Part shown: positions 56,817-64,000 of the stretch, piece by piece
How the letters are laid out: each line of letters opens with the position of its first letter
Numbering within the stretch: position 1 is the first letter of the stretch
Assembly: GCF_014199395.1 (NCBI RefSeq)
Contig: NZ_JACIJM010000009.1
Span: 82,969-146,968 of the forward strand
Reading direction: 5' to 3'
From: Yoonia ponticola
GTDB taxonomy: Bacteria > Pseudomonadota > Alphaproteobacteria > Rhodobacterales > Rhodobacteraceae
Length of the DNA stretch: 64,000 bases
The notes under the pieces: model-generated
The model's database searches: none
Seen by the model: the letters and a program-made list of their open reading frames with translations, nothing else
What the model was told of the DNA's origin: nothing
Made by a program: the position numbers and the translations under genes

Positions 56817-58016
56817 TTAAGACTCGGTCGCTGGGATATCGGCGGCGGGGGCCTCAGCCGTGGGGCCGAATTTTTCCCACAACACGTCAGCCGCGACACG
56901 CAAACGGGTTTTGAAACCGCCCCGCAACACGGCACTTTCTGCAACCAAAGGCACGCGGTGCGCAGGCAATCCATCAAGCGAGATCACCAATTCGCCCAGC
57001 TCTTGGCCCGCAACGATTGGCGCCTCGAAGGGGCCTGTATAGATGACTTCGGCGTCCAAACCGTCTTGGTTCACGACGGGCACAAGCAGAGAAATATCGT
57101 CGGCGACAGTCAGGCCAACGGACGCTTTTTCACCCATCCACACATCGGCTTCTGCAATGCGTGTGCCGCCTTGCGCGACTTGTTTCTGCGCGAATTGGCG
57201 AAACGCCCAGTTGACGATTTTCTCGGCTTCTTCCGCGCGGGCTTGGGTGGTCTCAAGTCCGGTGATCACGAAAATGATCCGGCGGTCGCCTTGTTTTGCT
57301 GATCCGACAAGACCGTACCCTGCTTCTTGGGTGTGGCCGGTTTTCAAGCCGTCAGCCCCGATACCAAGGCTCAGGATCGGGTTGCGGTTCCGCGAATTGG
57401 ATGGGACGCGGTTGTCGAATGCGAATTCGGTTTCCGAGAAGAGCGGATAGTAGGTCGGGTAGTCGGTGATCAATCGGTTCGCCAAAAGGCCCAGATCGCG
57501 CATCGACATGCGGTGTCCAGCAGCGGGCCAGCCGTTGGAATTGGCGAAGGTCGAATTGGTCATGCCCATGCGACGACCGCGTTCGGTCATTTGACGCGCA
57601 AAGCCTGCTTCGGTGCCGTCCAGTGACAGGGCCTCGGCCAGCACGGCGCTTGCGTCATTGCCCGATAGTACGATCACGCCGCGCAAAAGGTCTTCGACGC
57701 TGACGCGGTCGGTCGTATCAAGGAACATCGACGAGCCACCGTAAGCTGCGGCGTGGGTAGACACAGGTAGTTCTTCGTCGATACCCAAAATCCCATCGGC
57801 CACAGCTTCAAATGCCATGTAGATCGTCATCAGCTTGGACATCGATGCAGGCGGCAGTGGCTCGTCCGCGTTCTTGTCCAGCAAAACGGTGCCAGTGGTC
57901 TGGTCAATCACATAGGCGGCCGAGGCGCGTGTATCGAAGGTTTGCGCGCTCGCCGACATGCCCCACGTCAGGCTGACGATGATGGCAAGACCGGTACGAA
58001 TGAACGGGATAGTCAT
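56817..58016 (-). CDS. dacC: D-alanyl-D-alanine carboxypeptidase (PBP5/6 type)
   Basis: 399 residues with a signal peptide (ends SASAQTF). Active-site motifs: S58-x-x-K61 in PPASMSKLMT, SGN in IVLSGNDASAVLAE, and KTG in GADGLKTGHTQEAGYG. A C-terminal beta domain (about 290-385) follows, as in DacA/DacC enzymes that trim terminal D-Ala of pentapeptides. The tail lacks an obvious amphipathic membrane anchor. Placed after a SPOR lipoprotein gene and directly before tmk. Confidence 0.94.
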   Translation of the reverse strand: MTIPFIRTGLAIIVSLTWGMSASAQTFDTRASAAYVIDQTTGTVLLDKNADEPLPPASMSKLMTIYMAFEAVADGILGIDEELPVSTHAAAYGGSSMFLDTTDRVSVEDLLRGVIVLSGNDASAVLAEALSLDGTEAGFARQMTERGRRMGMTNSTFANSNGWPAAGHRMSMRDLGLLANRLITDYPTYYPLFSETEFAFDNRVPSNSRNRNPILSLGIGADGLKTGHTQEAGYGLVGSAKQGDRRIIFVITGLETTQARAEEAEKIVNWAFRQFAQKQVAQGGTRIAEADVWMGEKASVGLTVADDISLLVPVVNQDGLDAEVIYTGPFEAPIVAGQELGELVISLDGLPAHRVPLVAESAVLRGGFKTRLRVAADVLWEKFGPTAEAPAADIPATES

Positions 58017-58040
58017 CGGTGACAGCTCCGAATTGAGGGT

Positions 58041-58910
58041 TTAGTTGCTTACGAAATAAGCGTCAGCAAAGCCGAGCGCCTTGACTTTATCCAAGATCGC
58101 AGACCGGTCGGCGGAGGTCGGGGCAGGGCCCACAATCACGCGCCAGAATGGTTTGCCTTGGCTGTTTTGGGCCAATACGGACGCGGACATGCCGTCGTTT
58201 CGCAAGGATGCGGCGGTGTCATTTGCATTGGATTCAACGCTAAAGATACCGATCTGGATAAACGGTTTGTCGAGTGTTGATGTCGCTTGGGGTGCGGCGG
58301 CAACAGCCACAGGTGCTACAGCGATTGGCGTCGCAACAGGGGCCGCGGCTGCGGTTTCTGCGGCGGTCACAGCCGCGGCTGCACCTGCAATCGGATCATC
58401 ATCCAGTGCTGTCGCCGCGATCCCAACAGGGGCGTCGAAATCGGTTGTTGCGGGCGGCGCTATTTCGACAGCTTCGCGGCGCAGGGCCACAACATTCAAC
58501 ATCGCAGGCGATCCGGCGAGCATGCCCAACTCTTGAGCCGCATCAGATGACACCTGAAGCTCAGGACCTGGATTGTCGCGTTCGCGGCGGAATAATGCAC
58601 CGATCACAAACTTGCCGTTGGACTCGTTGCGGATGATCACGCGCTCTGGATCGGTCACATCAGGATGTGCGACCCAAACACCACCAAGCGACGGACGACC
58701 GTCCCACAGACCGCTTTCCGTTTTTTGGAAAATCTCTGGCGCTTCGATATCGCGCTCTTCGGTCGTGCCACCAAGAAGGGGCAGGGCTGCTTCGGTGCCG
58801 CTAGTCGCGGTGTCAGCTTCGCCAAAGCCCTCGCAAGCGGCCACTGTAAACAACAATGTCGCGACAAGACCGCTTTTCAGCCAAGTTTTTGAAATCAATA
58901 CGGTTTTCAT
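58041..58910 (-). CDS. SPOR-domain lipoprotein, possibly RlpA-related
   Basis: ATG 58910 yields a lipoprotein signal (SGLVATLLFTVAACEG, lipobox VAAC). The region about 55-145 (SGLWDGRPSLGGVWVAHPDVTDPERVIIRN, GMLAGSPAMLNVVALR) looks like a weakly conserved RlpA-like barrel. An Ala/Pro/Val-rich linker follows, then a C-terminal SPOR domain (about 210-289: FIQIGIFSVESNANDTAASLRNDGMSASVL, WRVIVGP) that binds denuded glycan strands at the septum. It heads the dacC-tmk-holB run. An envelope role in division is inference. Confidence 0.85.
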   Translation of the reverse strand: MKTVLISKTWLKSGLVATLLFTVAACEGFGEADTATSGTEAALPLLGGTTEERDIEAPEIFQKTESGLWDGRPSLGGVWVAHPDVTDPERVIIRNESNGKFVIGALFRRERDNPGPELQVSSDAAQELGMLAGSPAMLNVVALRREAVEIAPPATTDFDAPVGIAATALDDDPIAGAAAAVTAAETAAAAPVATPIAVAPVAVAAAPQATSTLDKPFIQIGIFSVESNANDTAASLRNDGMSASVLAQNSQGKPFWRVIVGPAPTSADRSAILDKVKALGFADAYFVSN

Positions 58911-59137
58911 TGTGGATCGCCCCAAATTTGCCCAGTGATCGCGGTTTTTCCGAGACCTAATTTTGTTATCGCACGGGCCATACGACTGACCACCAGCACC
59001 ATATAAAGCGAACAATAGCGACATGGCACTGATTTTGGAAGTCTTGAGACAAAATGATGCGCGGATTTCCACAGAGCTGATTTTCGTGTCGAAGGGTCTT
59101 TACCTCGTGAAATAATCGCCCTAAGAAGCCCACCAGC

Positions 59138-59227
59138 GGAGGCTTGGCAGAGTGGTCGAATGCACCGGTCTTGAAAACCGACGAGGGTGAAAGTCCTCCC
59201 AGGGTTCGAATCCCTGAGCCTCCGCCA
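59138..59227 (+). tRNA. tRNA-Ser (anticodon TGA)
   Basis: Acceptor GGAGGCT/AGCCTCC, discriminator G, encoded CCA (59225-59227). Anticodon loop CTTGAAA with TGA at 59172-59174; the first anticodon-stem pair is C-A. Long variable arm typical of tRNA-Ser. An integrase gene starts 150 bases downstream, so this tRNA 3' end is the likely attachment site of the following island. Confidence 0.96.
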
Positions 59228-59304
59228 TCTTACAATTTTGTTCGATTGGATAAGGCCGCTTTGAACGGCTTTTTTCTTTTGTTTGCATAGGCTTGCGTGC
59301 ATTT

Positions 59305-59353
59305 TTCGTTTGTCTTGAGTTTCGTTCAGTTACGTCTATATTCGTTCCTTGAG
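59305..59353. repeat. Three TTCGTT direct repeats upstream of the integrase (possible arm sites)
   Basis: TTCGTT at 59305, 59321 and 59341; the first and third are followed by (T)GTCTTGAG and CCTTGAG. Short direct repeats next to an attachment site often serve as integrase arm-binding sites. Only position and repetition support this. Confidence 0.4.
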
Positions 59354-59376
59354 TGGTATGGAATGTGGTATGCGTT

Positions 59377-60564
59377 ATGGCCCTATCTGGTAAGCTGACG
59401 AAAAAATTGGTCGAGAACCTGAACGCTGGGCGACACGGCGATGGCAACGGATTGTATCTCGTTGTTGACCCGTCAGGGGCGCGGCGTTGGATCGTTCGGG
59501 TGGTTGTCAAAGGGCAAAAGAATAAAAAAGGTGCGCCGCTGCGTACTGATTTTGGTCTCGGTGGTGCGGACATCGTTACGCTGAACCAAGCCAGAGAGCG
59601 CGCGCTCGAATATCGCCGGATGGCAAAGCAAGGCCTCAACCCTCGTTTCAACGCGCACAAAGAGGTGCCGACTTTTGAGGAGGTCGCGCAACAGGTCCAC
59701 ATTGACCGGATGCCAACCTGGAAAAACCAGAAGCACGGCCAGCAATGGATCAACACACTGCGTGATTATGCCTTTCCCAAAATTGGCCGAATGCCGATTG
59801 ATAGCATTGATCAGCCTGAGGTGTTGATGTGCCTGTCTCCTATTTGGACAGAAAAGCACGAAACCGCGCGACGCCTGTCTCAGCGTATCAAGATCGTTTT
59901 AGACGTCGCAAAGTCCAAAGGATTGCGATCGGGCGAGAACCCAGTGACAGCAATCAAAGATGCGCAGGTCCTTCCGAAAGTAAAAGCAAAGCCAAAGCAC
60001 CATATGGCAATGCGCTGGCAAGATGTGCCGGCCTTCTATGCTGACCTCACATCGCGCAATGCCATGTCAGCACGTGCACTTCGCTTTACCTGCCTGACCG
60101 GATCTCGCACCGGTGAGGTTCTTGGGGTGCGCTGGCCGGAAATCGACTTTGATGAACGGTTGTGGACCTGCCCTGCGGAGCGGATGAAAACCGGCGAGGT
60201 ACACCGCGTGCCGCTAACCGATGAGATGCTGGCAATCATTGAGCCGTTGCAGGATCTCAAATCAGATTTTGTTTTTGAGGGACAAAAGCGCCACAAGCCA
60301 ATGTCGAACATGTCGATGCTCATGTTGCTACGCAGAATGAATGTTGAAGGCGTGACTGTTCACGGGTTCCGGTCCACATTCCGCGATTGGGCGTCTGAAG
60401 TTGCGAACGCGCCCCGAGAGGTCGCTGAGATGAGCCTGTCGCATCGCGTCGGGTCAGATGTGGAGCGCGCTTATGCTCGGTCCGATTTATTAGCAAAAAG
60501 GAGAAAGCTCATGGAGCATTGGTCAGAATACGTGCGGTCAATCTCATCTGGTGGGACGGATTAA
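59377..60564 (+). CDS. P4-type tyrosine integrase (DUF4102 arm-binding domain)
   Basis: 395 residues from ATG 59377. Domain order: Arm-DNA-bind_3/DUF4102 (about 5-90: GDGNGLYLVVDPSGARRWIVR), core-binding helices (about 98-185), catalytic domain (about 210-390). All catalytic residues are present: Arg244 (LTGSRTGEVLG), Lys271 (MKTGEVHRVPL), His329 and Arg332 (VHGFRSTFRDW), His356 (SLSHRVG) and Tyr366 (VERAYARSD). It should integrate the island at the adjacent tRNA-Ser. The stop overlaps the next start (TAATG). Confidence 0.95.
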   Translation: MALSGKLTKKLVENLNAGRHGDGNGLYLVVDPSGARRWIVRVVVKGQKNKKGAPLRTDFGLGGADIVTLNQARERALEYRRMAKQGLNPRFNAHKEVPTFEEVAQQVHIDRMPTWKNQKHGQQWINTLRDYAFPKIGRMPIDSIDQPEVLMCLSPIWTEKHETARRLSQRIKIVLDVAKSKGLRSGENPVTAIKDAQVLPKVKAKPKHHMAMRWQDVPAFYADLTSRNAMSARALRFTCLTGSRTGEVLGVRWPEIDFDERLWTCPAERMKTGEVHRVPLTDEMLAIIEPLQDLKSDFVFEGQKRHKPMSNMSMLMLLRRMNVEGVTVHGFRSTFRDWASEVANAPREVAEMSLSHRVGSDVERAYARSDLLAKRRKLMEHWSEYVRSISSGGTD

Positions 60565-61214
60565 TGCTTACGGTGTATATTGATGAATTGGACTTGACGA
60601 TTCTCGAGTACTACCGTGCCGCACTCAGCGAGGACACATTTGATGGTCGCAAGAAAGCCATCTCTGATTTGGCCAAACAAGTGAAGCTCTGGGAACTCAA
60701 AGGTCTCATGAAAAATGATGAGTGGAAAAAAGAGATGCTGGAGGAAAAGCCGGAAAATTTGCTCCAAATGGCCTTAGACATCGCTGAGTGGAGTGATGGT
60801 GCGGTCGCTTTCACGCATGTTATTTCTCGGTTTGATAACGGGCAAAATCGGAAGCTTCGTATTGCGGACCAAATTGGATTGGAAATATGGCGATCCATCA
60901 AGGCGGGGAAGTTTCGCGGAGTTCATACTGTGATCGGAGTGTTAAACACCGTCCGCCATAAAACGCAAAAGCTGAAATTCAACGGCGGGCGCGACAAAAA
61001 TGGGCTTCGAGAGAAGTGGAATACCTATCGCGGCGTTGTTCATTTCGGTATTGCGCGGGCATTTTGTAAAGAGAGAGGTTTAGATAACCACGCGTTGCTT
61101 GAGGTCGCAGAAGGCATACGGAGGCAGCTGTCCTCAAACTGTCCAAAAGGGACTTCCAAGCCCTATGTTGACGAAGGTGAGAAAATTTCTTTTGTATATA
61201 AATCAAGCACTTAG
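60564..61214 (+). CDS. Unknown island protein coupled to the integrase
   Basis: 216 residues starting in the integrase's stop codon (TAATG), so both are translated together. The N-terminal half is acidic and helical (LDLTILEYYRAALSEDTFDGRKKAISDLAKQVKLWELKG), the C-terminal half basic (FNGGRDKNGLREKWNTYRGVVHFGIARAFCKERG). No transmembrane segment, signal peptide, Cys cluster or known motif. AT-rich compared with the core genes. It could be a recombination accessory factor or cargo; neither can be shown from sequence. Confidence 0.6.
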   Translation: MLTVYIDELDLTILEYYRAALSEDTFDGRKKAISDLAKQVKLWELKGLMKNDEWKKEMLEEKPENLLQMALDIAEWSDGAVAFTHVISRFDNGQNRKLRIADQIGLEIWRSIKAGKFRGVHTVIGVLNTVRHKTQKLKFNGGRDKNGLREKWNTYRGVVHFGIARAFCKERGLDNHALLEVAEGIRRQLSSNCPKGTSKPYVDEGEKISFVYKSST

Positions 61215-61262
61215 GGTCCCAGGTTTGCAGATCGGGGACTGCCGTTTGTCGTAATTATAGCC

Positions 61263-61299
61263 CCTTCATTCCGCTGCACTCAACGCAATGGAATGAAGG
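61263..61299 (+). promoter_or_regulatory. Perfect 10-bp inverted repeat covering the ribosome binding site of the HTH cassette
   Basis: CCTTCATTCC (61263-61272) and GGAATGAAGG (61290-61299), 17 bases apart. The second arm contains the Shine-Dalgarno GAAGG six bases before the ATG at 61306, so the RNA hairpin would hide it. As DNA it could be an operator for the HTH proteins encoded just downstream. Confidence 0.75.
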
Positions 61300-61305
61300 T
61301 CAGCA

Positions 61306-61515
61306 ATGCCCAATATATTTAAAAACGAACGCAGCTATGTCTTAGGTGACCCAGAGCTTGCTTTGCTCGGCGACCGCGACAAGCTGGCACAATGGCGCCA
61401 TAAAGGCGTAGGCCCTGCCTTTTACCGCCTTGGTCGCAAGATCGTTTATCGCGGTGTCGATCTTAATCAATGGGTGGAGGCGCAACGCGTCGATCCAGTT
61501 CGTGGAGCAGATTGA
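61306..61515 (+). CDS. Small HTH protein, AlpA/excisionase-like
   Basis: 69 residues. VLGDPELALLGDRDKLAQWRHKGVGPAFYRLGRKIVYRGVDLNQWVEAQRV follows the AlpA/HTH_17 pattern: helix-turn-helix, a wing with GPAFYRLGRKIVYR and a C-terminal helix with W. Such proteins act as excisionases or activators of integrase genes. The stop codon overlaps the next start (TGATG). The inverted repeat at 61263-61299 lies just upstream and covers its ribosome binding site. Confidence 0.8.
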   Translation: MPNIFKNERSYVLGDPELALLGDRDKLAQWRHKGVGPAFYRLGRKIVYRGVDLNQWVEAQRVDPVRGAD

Positions 61516-61949
61516 TGGCGCGTTCTTCCCTTTACCCCGCTCTCGCAGCGTCGGATGTCAAATCTGACGATGTTCTTCCCTCTCGCATGGATACGCCCAA
61601 AAGCGCCGACGCTTCCGACGGGCGCAAAGCTACGTCGCGCGTTCAGCTGGATATGTTTCTTTCGGAAGCAGCGCCTGTCTCGATCGGCGATACTGCAGTC
61701 AAGAAACAAACTGCCCAGTGTGTTCGCTGCACTGAATGTTTTCTTTCAGATCGTGAAGTGGCGAAACGCTATGACATCTCGCGCGCGTCGGTTTGGCGCT
61801 GGTTGGCCAGTGAGCCAGCGTTTCCGGCGCCTGTCAAGCTGAGCGCGGGGACATCGCGCTGGAAGCTGAGCGACCTTATTCAGTTTGAAGCAAAGGCGCG
61901 TAAAGCCGAGCGCAAAAAGCGCTCAGCAACGACGTTGGGTGCAGACTAA
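61515..61949 (+). CDS. AlpA-type HTH protein with a Cys-rich lead
   Basis: 144 residues. A disordered Ser/Ala/Asp-rich N-terminus of about 65 residues leads to three cysteines (Cys69, Cys72, Cys75) right before the HTH (LSDREVAKRYDISRASVWRWLAS, 77-99), then the AlpA wing FPAPVKLSAGTSRWKLSDL and a basic C-terminal helix (KARKAERKKR). The C-x2-C-x2-C triad might bind metal. It starts in the stop of the first HTH gene (TGATG) and ends in the start of the recombinase (TAATG). Confidence 0.8.
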   Translation: MARSSLYPALAASDVKSDDVLPSRMDTPKSADASDGRKATSRVQLDMFLSEAAPVSIGDTAVKKQTAQCVRCTECFLSDREVAKRYDISRASVWRWLASEPAFPAPVKLSAGTSRWKLSDLIQFEAKARKAERKKRSATTLGAD

Positions 61950-63487
61950 TGACGAAGTCCTACAAAAATGTGCACCTCAAGAAAGATCGCGTCTACTCGG
62001 TTGAACAGCTGATGGACGCATATTCTGTGACCGCGAATACGGTCTCGAACTGGGTTAAGGAAGGTTTGGTGACGTCCGATGCGCACCATCCCTACTTATT
62101 TCGGGGGGCGGTCGTCGTGGCGTTCCACAAGTCTCAACGCTTACTGAAAGCCCGCAAACTTTTGCCCTCACAGTTTCAATGCTGGACTTGCCAAGTGCCT
62201 GTAAAACCTGCGCCAGAAACCATCGCCAAAATCCGTGCCGAAAATGGCCGCCCGATGCTGCAGGCGCGTTGCCCCTCGTGTTTATCCAAGGTCCAAAAGA
62301 TAACGACTGAGACTGATTGCGACAAGTTTCTGGATTGTCGCAATCCAAATACCCCCATGGACTGTTATCGCGAAGAAAAGACCCCATCACGTGGGGGTAT
62401 TTGGATAAACGGGGGACCTCAAAGCCCGATTTACTCCTCTGAGAACGACCGTATCATTCATAAGTGGCAGGGGTATGCTGGGCGCTATGACGAAAAAACT
62501 GTTGTGAAGCATCTCGCAGCGATCCGGTATTTTGAACAATTTTTGTCGGGTAAGTCCTTTCGAACGCTACGTATCGACGATTTTACTGCTGTCCGTGATG
62601 ATCTCAAGCGCCGTGCAAATGTCACTTCTGATGACGAGTTGTCGGCCTCTTCAATAAAGCACACAATCTCATACCTTGGCTTATTTTTTGATTGGTTGAT
62701 CGGGCAAGAGGGGTTCCGACGGTTGCCTCGCGACTTTCGGGGCTACCTGGTTGTGCCCAAGGCGGTTATCGCGAAGTCAGCACAAACGAAACAGAAGGAC
62801 TTCCCGAGCATTAAAGAAGCCGAACAGATTCTTCTGGGCATGCCCTCAGGTTCACTCACGGAAATGCGGTCACGTGCCATTTTTGCCTTGGCGTTTCTCG
62901 GGGCATTACGGGCTGACACGCTCGCGTCACTTCAGCTGCAACACGTTCAAATCGAGCAACGATTGATCATACAGGATGGCGGGGTATCTCGGACCAAGGG
63001 TGGCAAAAGCATCACCATTTTCTGGTTTCCGATCGCTAGAACGTTTGAGAAGATCGTTGTGGAATGGGTCGAGCGACTTCGGCAGTTGGGGTTCGGAGAC
63101 GAAGATGCGTTGTTTCCAGACACAAAATGGCTGAAGCACAAAGCAGGTGTTACCCGTCAGATCCCAGTGATGACGACAACCCATGCCGTGTCGGATGCGT
63201 TCAAAGTGGCCTGTCGAGAACTCGCAGTGCCATATACGCCGCATGCTGCAAAACACACCATTGGAGCCGAACGCGACGTGCGTCCATTGACCCATCAAGA
63301 AAGGAAAGCATGGTCTCTGAACATGGGGCATGAAACAGAACAAATCACGGAACGCCATTACGGGACGATGCCTGAAGATCAGCGGTTTGAAGTCTTGGAA
63401 AATATCGGCACTTACGGCGCATCGGATGTTCCTCAGATGACTGATGAGGACAAGATCGCATTTTTTGATGCGGTGGTGGTGACCTGA
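61949..63487 (+). CDS. Tyrosine recombinase with N-terminal HTH and Cys-rich segment
   Basis: 512 residues. An N-terminal MerR-like HTH (about 14-55: YSVEQLMDAYSVTANTVSNWVKEGLV) is followed by cysteines that look like a zinc ribbon (Cys78, Cys81, Cys108, Cys111; more at 124, 130, 139), a SAM-like core-binding domain (about 175-262) and the catalytic domain (about 284-480). Catalytic set: Arg321 (GALRADTL), Lys350/353, His432, Lys435 where Arg is normal (PHAAKHTIG), His461 (MGHETEQI) and Tyr471 (ERHYG). It is the last gene of a coupled three-gene cassette and carries a long inverted repeat at codons 132-152. Confidence 0.88.
   Translation: MTKSYKNVHLKKDRVYSVEQLMDAYSVTANTVSNWVKEGLVTSDAHHPYLFRGAVVVAFHKSQRLLKARKLLPSQFQCWTCQVPVKPAPETIAKIRAENGRPMLQARCPSCLSKVQKITTETDCDKFLDCRNPNTPMDCYREEKTPSRGGIWINGGPQSPIYSSENDRIIHKWQGYAGRYDEKTVVKHLAAIRYFEQFLSGKSFRTLRIDDFTAVRDDLKRRANVTSDDELSASSIKHTISYLGLFFDWLIGQEGFRRLPRDFRGYLVVPKAVIAKSAQTKQKDFPSIKEAEQILLGMPSGSLTEMRSRAIFALAFLGALRADTLASLQLQHVQIEQRLIIQDGGVSRTKGGKSITIFWFPIARTFEKIVVEWVERLRQLGFGDEDALFPDTKWLKHKAGVTRQIPVMTTTHAVSDAFKVACRELAVPYTPHAAKHTIGAERDVRPLTHQERKAWSLNMGHETEQITERHYGTMPEDQRFEVLENIGTYGASDVPQMTDEDKIAFFDAVVVT
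62331..62406. repeat. Long perfect inverted repeat inside the recombinase gene, with a competing hairpin
   Basis: ATCCAAATACCCCCA (62343-62357) and its exact complement (62392-62406) are separated by 34 bases. The left arm also ends a second perfect repeat, TGGATTG-TCG-CAATCCA (62331-62347), so the two structures exclude each other. The reading frame runs through both (residues about 128-153). Confidence 0.9.
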
Positions 63488-63540
63488 GCCCCAAGTTTCC
63501 TCCAGCTTTGGGCGGATTCCTTGAGGTTAAATCTTTGGCG

Positions 63541-63831
63541 TTAGGCCGCCATCTTGTCCATTGCCTTTCTCTGCAAAAATTCCGCCGGGGTGAGGTTGCC
63601 CAATGCTGAATGTGGTCTGCGCCAGTTGTAATCCTCCTGCCATTCTTCAAGCGTGTTGCGGGCATCGTGCAATGTGCCAAATAGTGTTTCATTCAAACAT
63701 TCGTCCCTGAGTTTGCCATTGAAGCTTTCGATAAAGCCGTTCTGTTGGGGCTTTCCTGGCGCGATGTAATGCCAATCGACGCCAGTATCCTGAACCCATT
63801 TAAGGATCGCCATACTTGTGAACTCGGTTCC
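63541..63831 (-). pseudogene. 3' remnant of an IS3-family transposase (OrfB) gene
   Basis: About 96 residues of the rve integrase core remain: GTEFTS, then [42 protein letters not shown] (the catalytic Glu region), and [25 protein letters not shown]. This is the C-terminal third of IS3-group OrfB. Upstream of GTEFTS (expected DNGTEF) the frame turns to CY and then hits a stop, so the gene is cut near 63832. OrfA and the rest of OrfB are missing. Cannot transpose alone. Confidence 0.9.
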
Positions 63832-64000
63832 GTAACACCTTCGGAATGACGCTTCTTAAGAGGCTATGACAGCCTGTGCAGCACTCATATAGCGCGGCAG
63901 GTGGCCATAGCCGTGCCTCAGGTCTCTACAGTGGTTTTGCACAAACCACCCTGCAAAGGAGACCGACTATGACCGAGACAAGTATTACACAGAACGCGAC
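63832..64000 (+). mobile_element. End of an unidentified element interrupting the IS3 remnant
   Basis: Sequence from about 63832 no longer fits IS3 OrfB and leads, after about 130 bases, to a strong Shine-Dalgarno (AAAGGAG) and a new ATG at 63969. This suits the left end of another insertion sequence inserted into the transposase gene. Its terminal repeat and family cannot be set from this piece. Confidence 0.5.
63969..64000 (+). CDS. Start of an unidentified ORF (cut by window edge)
   Basis: ATG 63969 with AAAGGAGA nine bases upstream opens MTETSITQNA before the window ends. Position at the end of a probable insertion sequence suggests a transposase, but ten residues give no family. Confidence 0.45.
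   Translation, partial: MTETSITQNA

Larger units (their letters stand above)
59217..64000. mobile_element. Left part of a genomic island integrated at tRNA-Ser
   Basis: A P4-type integrase directly after a tRNA gene is the classical layout of tRNA-targeted islands. All genes to the right edge are mobile or unknown: integrase, unknown gene, two HTH genes, second tyrosine recombinase, IS remnants. Base composition looks more AT-rich than the core genes to the left. The tRNA 3' end (about 59200-59227) would be attL; I find no second copy of it in the window, so the right end lies outside. Confidence 0.75.

Noticed and set aside
61263..61299. Recombinase core site made of two 10-bp arms
   Set aside because: The 17-base spacer is longer than the 6-8 bases usual for tyrosine recombinase core sites; a hairpin or operator fits better.
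63488..64000. Second copy of the tRNA-Ser 3' end as attR
   Set aside because: I compared the end of the window with the last bases of the tRNA and found no match; the right end must lie outside.

Overview
The window looks like a piece of an alphaproteobacterial chromosome of the Rhodobacterales (marine Roseobacter group; something near Octadecabacter, Loktanella or Yoonia). The reasons are the gene content and order typical of that group (ftsY with a DMT transporter and yciB; glyQ, a small anchored protein, glyS and a pyruvate-phosphate-dikinase-like gene; folB-folP-glmM; a lone ctaD; dacC-tmk-holB-tatD), a SAM-II riboswitch ahead of metZ, and moderate GC. This placement is inference from content, not from a database search.

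Positions 1-59227 read as dense core genome: about 55 genes and two tRNAs, with no gene-free stretch over 300 bases. Left part: ftsY (cut by the window edge), a NuoE-NuoF fusion of the formate-dehydrogenase beta type, an AlkB-like hydroxylase, transporters and yciB, then SAM-II-controlled metZ, folE2, trkH and a ThDP enzyme. A periplasmic SPOR/peptidoglycan-binding protein with a trypsin-like domain lacking all three catalytic residues lies opposite them. Middle: glycyl-tRNA synthetase, a cell wall hydrolase, folate genes and glmM; ilvC divergent from two coupled Lrp regulators; a diguanylate cyclase, an aminotransferase, a UbiH-type hydroxylase, a GntR regulator, a family 2 glycosyltransferase, carA and yqeY. 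Right core part: ctaD, lipB coupled to a membrane LytTR regulator, tRNA-Leu(GAG), a lytic transglycosylase, a Hint protein, a five-gene polyamine-type ABC operon, and the minus-strand run SPOR lipoprotein-dacC-tmk-holB-tatD-metallohydrolase.

From tRNA-Ser(TGA) at 59138-59227 to the right edge the content changes to a mobile island. A P4-type integrase lies 150 bases downstream of the tRNA and touches (TAATG) an unknown gene. Then comes a compact cassette of three end-to-start overlapping genes: two small helix-turn-helix proteins and a 512-residue tyrosine recombinase with an N-terminal HTH and a Cys-rich segment. Its first ribosome binding site lies in one arm of a perfect 10-bp inverted repeat, and the recombinase gene contains a perfect 15-bp inverted repeat that competes with a smaller hairpin. 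An IS3-family transposase remnant, apparently interrupted by another element, ends the window. This cassette is the best candidate for an undescribed system here.

Start codons were re-chosen where a Shine-Dalgarno sequence, signal peptide or family length argued for an internal start.
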